NCBI GenBank assembly: GCA_037043235.1 | Contig: JAWRVZ010000041.1 | Coordinates: forward strand, 1,353,001 to 1,417,000 | Source of the DNA: Rhodeus uyekii | Lineage: Eukaryota; Chordata; Actinopteri; Cypriniformes; Acheilognathidae | DNA length: 64,000 nucleotides | Direction: 5' to 3' | Shown: positions 57,801 through 64,000 of the stretch, piece by piece | Numbering within the stretch: position 1 is the stretch's first letter | Layout: every line of letters starts with the position of its first letter | The notes under the pieces: model-generated | What the model was told of the DNA's origin: nothing | Seen by the model: the letters and a program-made list of their open reading frames with translations, nothing else | Databases searched by the model: none | Made by a program: the position numbers and the translations under genes

Positions 57801-60800
57801 GATATGGTTTCAAAAGTTGACAGACTGACAAGGAAACAGATGGAATCGGCAGTCATGTGTACTTAAACACGTTAATTGTTGGCGATGGAGCCAGACTACT
57901 ACTTTAAACACTGGAAGGCAGGCCGCCTCGGAGTCGTGAACGCCACGTTTATCCTGCATTGATTGTTTACAAGAAACAGTCTTCCATCCCACCCATGGAG
58001 GAGGGTAAGTATGCTGGAGCTTGATTTCTAGACAGCTGAAGTAATCAGGCCAATAACAGAGACAGCTTCCCATATGCTTGGCTCAAGAGAACCATTTCTG
58101 CACAGACTGAGCGAGAGTGTCGATTGCGTGCGGATGTGAGCGTAATTCACTATCTAGTCTAATCAAATTCATTCCTAATCTCTCACAAAGGGGGGAAAAA
58201 ACCCTGTGGATTCTTTTATCTTTGCTATAGTGCAATAGTCCGTGATAGTCAACTTTTTTGCAATGGCGTTTCCAGGGTATTATCATCTTTTCGTCCTGGG
58301 GTTCACATAAAGGCAGGGACGACACCTGACAAATCCCGATACTGAATCACTCTTTAATTTACCAGCATCGACAAACGTCCCCTCCCAAAAACACACACAA
58401 AAAAACGTGCCCTTATGGCAAGCCCGCCTGTAATTTCCTCCATTTGTGTCTCTCGCAGGAAGGGCTCATCACTTTGTTTTTAAATTAGACAGTATATCAA
58501 ACCCTGCTGGCCTACGTGGTTGAAATCGTAATCAGCTGATAGTGGCGTCGTATGATGCACAGCTTTTGTCAGACTTTTTTGTCACTTTCATTAAAGAGCA
58601 GACGAAATCTGTGCTTCGGCTACAGGACTTTTAATAAATGTGCAGCAAACAAGAACAGAGGTTTCATGCAATTCAACAGACATTTGTTTACCCCGAGGAG
58701 TAGCGGAAGGAGAAATAACAGCTACGTGCCGCAGTTGTGACTACTTCAAACACCGACGGGATGAACGATTAATTAATGTTGTTATCAGCAAAAAGAACAT
58801 TTCCTGCATCAAATAATCGCTACCTGCCATGATAATTCCCTTCGATTCATCAAGGACTAAATACATCCGTTTATCATTCACCATTCAGTGCTAACCTGTG
58901 GTCTGTTCCCAGTTTTCAAAAAACAATCATGCTACAAATCCACTTTAGTTGCCATTACTGTGCCGCGTACTCTTGTGCTGTAAAAGGCCGATAAGCAGCA
59001 TTTTACCGCGTGATGCTACATAACTAAATTTAATGTGCAAAAGGTTTATTTGTGTTTATGAAGGGTGATGTATCTCCAAATGCATTCTGAACTCTCTTAA
59101 TTAGGTTTTGTGTTATCAGGAAAACAACATTGTGTGTTAAATTGCATTGAAATTAATTTAACAGCGGTCACAGAGTGTTCAAATTATTTTGATTAATTGC
59201 TGCATCCAGAACACTCTCTCTCTCTTTTTTTTGTTTTTTTTTATATATTCCATCAATCTATTACTGACTCTTTTTCATCATAAAAGGGCATAAAATCTGT
59301 TTGTTTGGATCAAATAAACTTTCCAACATGAAATGTTTGGGAGATTTGAAAACGGCTAGATCGATCGAGCGAGCCCAAAATGGGAAGAAAACAAAAAACA
59401 CGGCCTCCGAATCAGTCTGATGTAATGATGCCATTACGTATAGTTTTCTCTCAACGCAATAATTTGGTGCATTTGTTTCAGCATGCATTCAGGTGATTAT
59501 GTTTGCTCCCCACACACAGCAGTCATTACTCTGTACTCCAGAAAAACAACCCTATTTAGCCTCCACCGCCTCTTAATATCTCCTTTCTGAAGCAGGCACT
59601 GCTGTGCTGATTTAGCTAATATTACCTCCCCCATTTTTCACCCGTGTCAGAGGTATCCGTGACATTGATGTTAGCATAATGCTTTTATTGAAACCAGGTT
59701 ATTTTGTCATATTTGTATAAATGTCAGCATCTGTAAACTTGTTTTTTGTGAATTCCACACAGACTCGCAAAAGCTGCCCACGTGTTTTCTCTATATTGTA
59801 TTAAGTTTAGGCACAAATAAAACTAGGGACTTGTGCAATTGTTCAATAATGTAGTTTGCGTATGAAAAGTGTGTGGGATTTGGCATATCAATCAAAAGTT
59901 TGAGGAGGTAAGAAAAAGTAGATGTTACAAAAGATTTCCATTTCAAATAAATCCTGTTTTTTTAACCTGTCCATCAAAGAATTCGGAAAAAAGCATAACA
60001 GTCTCCAACTAAATTAAGCAACAGTTTTCAACAATGATAATAATTCACAAAAACAACATACAGATAATTAAGTAATGATCCTAAAAATGTATATTTGCCC
60101 TCTCAGGAATAAATTACAATTGAAAATATATATGTTTTAAACTTGGATATTTTAAATGGTAATAATATTTAACATTTTAATGGTAATACTATTCAATATA
60201 ATTCAGAAGTTTTAATATTTTAAAAATCATAGAGTATTTCTGGATGTATGTATTGTTTGCAAATATGATATTGAATTGAAAATAGCATCTATATCTACTT
60301 TTTTGTTGTTTCTGGTTTTAAATGATTTAAAGGGGTGAAAAAAATGACAACAGTATTTTTATTTCTGGCTGAACAATTCCATTTAAAAATAATTTAATTG
60401 TATAAAACTTTCCCATAGCCCAGTTTGAAGGCATTTGTGGGCGGATTTCCTGAATAGTCTGAATAATGCCTCAGCAGTGCTATCAAAACAAAGAACGACT
60501 CCTAGCTCAACCAATGGTGTGAGTTTGCATTTTGTGTGAACAATAACAGACAGGGAGAAGGTCTCTTTCTTCCAGACGTTGTGGCAGAATTCCCAAAAGC
60601 TATATAGAGACTCGCTGCACATCATCACGGATCCAGTCTGCAATTCCCCCTCAGAGCAGTGAGGACACACGTCCTGTTTAATGGGAAACGGCTCACGGTT
60701 TCCTGCGCTTGTTGTTTTGAGTCTGTCTGATTTATGAAGGGCTTTGGTAACACTCACAGAGGGTTTCTGGGAGCGTCGGGTTGCAGATAACTACGTTGAT

Positions 60801-61391
60801 TTGAATCATAATCTCATTTCAGCTTCACATCTAAGGGAATGTTGACCTGAAGATGAGTTTCGGTTTATCCTGGCCCTATGTAAACTTCTGGTTCAGTGCT
60901 AAGAGACAGGCAAACGCATACACACAAACACATTTAAAACCCATTAATTTCCATTAGGTCCCCTCAGGCTGAACAGTACGTGGTTGTTTCTCTCAGTTTT
61001 CTGTATTTAGGCTGCCAAGTCAATCTTGCACAGTAAGCTTATCTACACAGTGCTTAAAGACAGGCTCAGGATTAGCTGGGCCTGACTCACTGTAGCAACG
61101 CACCAGCAAGCCATTCACACACAGACGTATACAATTTGAATTTTCAATACAAGGCTGTCTGGAATACTTGAATCCATTGGTCAATCCTTTGGCATGCTGT
61201 CTTATTTTTGTATAATGAACGCTAAACAGTTTATCATTGTCCTTGGTAACCAATCCTAGTTTCATATCACAGTGAGATAATGTCCAGTTAGCCATCATTA
61301 ACTATTAATAAACCACTTCAGGCAATTATATAAATATATGTGTGTGTGTGTGTGTGCGCGCGTGCGTGTGTATACATATAGTATATACATA
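54899..61391. other. Non-coding, mostly unique
   Basis: The longest repeat-poor stretch in the window. Blocks at 57060-57400 and 58480-59200 are of balanced composition and hold homeodomain-like sites (GAAGCTAATTAGCG, TTTTGATTAATTGC). The 124-codon minus frame at 60383-60757 has no recognisable domain. No gene called. Confidence 0.5.
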
Positions 61392-61516
61392 ATTTACATT
61401 TATGCATTTGGCAGATGCTTTTATCCAAAATGACTTAGTGCAAGGTACTAATTAGTTCTTGTTTTCCTGGGAATCGAACCCATGACCTCGTCAATGTAAG
61501 TGCTCTACTGTTTAAC
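61392..61516 (-). repeat. tRNA-derived cyprinid SINE, copy D
   Basis: TTTATGCATTTGGCAGATGC, TTTTATCCAAAATGACTTAG, then TGGGAATCGAACCCATGACC (B box) and GCTCTACTG (A box): a reverse copy of the family at 12103-12252. Confidence 0.8.
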
Positions 61517-61996
61517 CCACACACACACATACATATAAATATATAATTAGGCCTAAAGTAGCCTAAATGACAGCTTACTGGACATTATTTCCTTTTAGAA
61601 GCTCCATGGATATGAACCTATGCTAAACTAACATCACACGCAATCACAAACTGTGGTACACATTCAGTCAAAATTGAGTTATGCTCGAAGAAAACTACGA
61701 TCAACCATGCACAGATACAGGAGAGAGAGAAAAAGAGTGTGAAATTCAACATTAAATCAAAAAATCATTTTCTCTGCTCTATTGTTGGCTTAGTTGCGGC
61801 ATTTTGCAAGGCAGAGAAATTCACCTTCAAAAATAAACCCGTAAATTTATTGGAGTAGAAAAAGTGTGATGACAAGCCCTGGTCTCCCCTATGTAGTTGT
61901 CAAGAGTGGTTTGTGATCATTTTGCTGAGTCATCAAGTCTGCATCTTCGGAGTCTGAGAATCCTTTATCTCTTTTTTCTCATGTACATACATACGT

Positions 61997-61998
<2 letters not shown>

Positions 61999-62031
<33 letters not shown>
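61999..62031. repeat. (CA)n microsatellite
   Basis: About sixteen CA units between ACGTACG and ATACATATAC. Confidence 0.93.
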
Positions 62032-62035
<4 letters not shown>

Positions 62036-62379
62036 TATACTCGACTGTCCTTAGGGAACCAAAAACAAACAGTGTTAAATTGCAAACCATGCAGGTTGCT
62101 GGAAAGTCCTTTTGCGAGTCAAATGTTTATTATCAGTATTCATGTGTGTAGTTTAAACAAAAGGAACTCCGGGAAAAAAATCAATTCCCATGTCAAAACT
62201 CTATCCCTGACCTTGAAGGAGTGACCTTCTGTCAGATTTCAGCCTTACAAATGTTTCTGACCATGCCCAAGCCTGTCTTAAATGCAAAATAAAACACATG
62301 AAATCCATGATTTATTTATTTTTTTCATTTATCTTTGAAAGTAACTTAAAAATAAAACTATAAACTATAATAATAATAG

Positions 62380-62640
62380 TAACACTATGCTAGTAGGTTC
62401 CATTAGTTAACAGTACTTAACACAAACTAATAATGTTAACTTAAGTTGTTAAAATGTTAATTTCATCATTACTAATACATTATTAAAATATAAATAAAAA
62501 AGTTATATTTGTTAACATAAGTTAATGTACTGTAAACTACAATAAACAATGAACAGCTGCATTTATTAACAAATTCAGTAACAAATACTTAGTTAGTTCA
62601 TGCATGCATTAATGTGTTACCATAACAATAAAAATATAAA
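62380..62640 (+). repeat. AT-rich 'GTTAACATTAGTTAATG' dispersed repeat
   Basis: TAGGTTCCATTAGTTAACAG, CAATGAACAGCTGCATTTAT and TAGTTAGTTCATGCATGC ending GTTACCATAA resemble a repeat very common in cyprinid genomes, built of inverted GTTAAC/AGTTAATG motifs. It is partly decayed. Confidence 0.55.
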
Positions 62641-63059
62641 TAAATACATGCATACTACTATATGAATAACAATATCACTAGTACTAAAAAAATCATTTTT
62701 TTGCAATCTAATAGTAATAATAATAACAACACTTTTTATTAATACATTTAATAATAAAATCAATTGTAATCATAATAATAATCATTATTATATTATTAAA
62801 ATAATAATTTATAAAATAATGATACTAATTACAATCCCTGATAATAACAATTCTTGCTATTATCAATAAAAATATTTATTAATATAATAATTATTAAATT
62901 ATTAGTAGTCATAATGTACATTATTATTAATATTATTACAATAATAATTGTTTTTCTTGATGATTGGTGCAGGCTTATTTTGTTTCTGAGATTGAAAATA
63001 ATGAAACAACAACAATAGCAAACATCACAGGGCCAGATCCCCTCAGTTGATGAGGCTTT

Positions 63060-63470
63060 AAAATAGAACATTCCTGAGGGCCCTTTTGTTACAAGCTGCC
63101 CCCCAAATGTGAACGTGAGCTACACTCTAGCAAGGAAGACCTTTCCTGATTTGTTTAGCAAAAATAGAAATCCAGCAGCATGCAGTGTGGAAATGTACAA
63201 CTGTGGAATTTTCCATGAGGGAGCCTCCATTTCCCTGGCCCAAAGCCGTTGGGGCAGCAGCCTGCTGCAGGGGCCCCTTTCAGTCTAATTGACTACAGGG
63301 TCTCACCTGTGGCGGCATAATTACGGGTTTCAGCACTGCAATAGTGGCAGTTGCTTTCACTGGCTCCCTCCTGAGGTTATCCGCTGGGGTTAATGAATTT
63401 CAACTGATAGTGTACGAGCCGTTGTAATCCCCTGGGTCCTTCAACACAACACACACACTAATGCCCTGAG
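63060..63470. promoter_or_regulatory. Candidate conserved non-coding block
   Basis: Unique sequence of balanced composition, with AGTCTAATTGACTAC, GGCATAATTACGGG and GGGTTAATGAATTTC. It follows a (TAA)-rich desert and has no coding frame. Of the candidates in this window it looks most like vertebrate enhancer sequence. Confidence 0.22.
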
Positions 63471-64000
63471 GCAATGCTCCACCCTTTCTCCATCAAGAAA
63501 GACTTTCAAATGGATCCTCATGCCTACAGATGGTCAACAATGGGTGCAGAGGCCACACAGTCCATCTTGTCTACAAATTTGCAAAGAAACAGATTTCCTT
63601 AATCAGCTTCCTCATTATCAAGCTGTTCATGGTCTCTCTTCTCCTGCTGTTGGCCTATTCAGAGATTCTCCAGTCTGTTGAAGTGCTCTGTAGAGAGAGG
63701 GGCAGAGGCAGGAACAGGATTTTGAAAGAAAACATGCATCCTATTCAAGCCAGTAGAATTTGAACGGTTGTGGACAAAGCTGCCATTGGTTTTGAGGTGT
63801 TATTTTTTGAAAACGGGTATGTGCAGAGCTGGCTGTGTAAACAAAGCATGTCAACAAATATATATATATATATATGACTAGCTCTTTCATAGCTCAATAT
63901 TCCTTTAGTGGTAAGGGTGGGCTGTATGACTAAAGTCTTATATCACATTGCACAAATATATCTGCCATATAAATATGGTATAAATGCATTAAAATCTACA

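Larger units (their letters stand above)
61517..63059. other. Non-coding, AT-rich
   Basis: Includes the (CA)n and the GTTAAC repeat listed, then a TAA/ATT-rich low-complexity desert from about 62650 to 62960. No gene. Confidence 0.55.

Noticed and set aside
60383..60757. 124-codon minus frame with a CPHC motif as a zinc-finger gene
   Set aside because: A single Cys pair without partner spacing and no splice context. Probably chance.

Overview
The window is vertebrate, and most likely teleost: probably a cyprinid (carp/zebrafish-type) genome. The evidence is the repeats. There are four copies of a tRNA-derived SINE with the cyprinid-style 'CTTTGGATAAAAG..TCTGCCA' tail, two 5S-rRNA-derived SINEs, an L2/CR1-like LINE 3' end with a TTGCC tail, Tigger-like and hAT DNA transposons, long (AT)n tracts, and a complete DIRS-type tyrosine-recombinase retrotransposon. 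I recognise no host protein-coding gene. Nearly all short open frames here are chance or repeat-derived. The host sequence looks like a long intergenic or intronic stretch, with a few non-repetitive blocks that may be conserved regulatory DNA and one short segment with good splice-site context.

The centrepiece is the DIRS element at 23180-28353, coded on the minus strand. All structural parts can be located: a 150-bp perfectly identical inverted terminal repeat pair (23230-23379 / 28181-28330); short non-repeated extensions ending in the trinucleotide AAC (left 23180-23182, right 28351-28353); an internal complementary region (23427-23529) that joins copies of both ends through the same trinucleotide; a gag-like ORF1; an RT-RNase H ORF2; and a tyrosine recombinase with its R, H, R and Y residues. 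There is no target duplication, and the two flanks rejoin as a continuous common cyprinid dispersed repeat with a single AAC. ORF2 ends at a TGA inside what looks like its methyltransferase-like tail. That TGA overlaps an ATG in the recombinase frame (ATGA). The recombinase frame is also the ORF1 frame, separated from it by one TGA and then open for about 1,017 codons alongside the RT frame. Each ITR carries a compact promoter-like set (two TGACGTCA sites, CACGTG, CCAAT, TATA-like), so sense and antisense transcripts are both expected.

Layout: 1-4.6 kb non-coding DNA with two inverted copies of a GTGCGT-rich non-autonomous DNA transposon. 4.6-12 kb non-coding DNA with a LINE-in-SINE nest and a hAT-in-Tigger-MITE nest. 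12-20.3 kb SINEs, (AT)n tracts, a second copy of the Tigger MITE and a larger Tigger-like deletion derivative with readable transposase ends. 20.3-23.2 kb A/C-rich unassigned sequence. 23.2-28.4 kb the DIRS element. 28.4-36 kb a palindromic-end DNA transposon, a duplicated 270-bp block, an LTR-like fragment and a SINE. 36-46 kb mostly unique, with a MITE, a candidate exon and a 5S SINE. 46-52.9 kb a Tigger-like remnant, long (AT)n tracts and a degenerate minisatellite. 52.9-54.9 kb a solo LTR and a hAT element, both with clean target duplications. 55-64 kb mostly unique sequence with a late SINE copy and candidate conserved blocks.

The only genes that work together here are those of the DIRS element: gag packages the RNA, RT-RNase H copies it, the internal complementary region templates closure into a circle, and the recombinase integrates that circle at an AAC-like trinucleotide.
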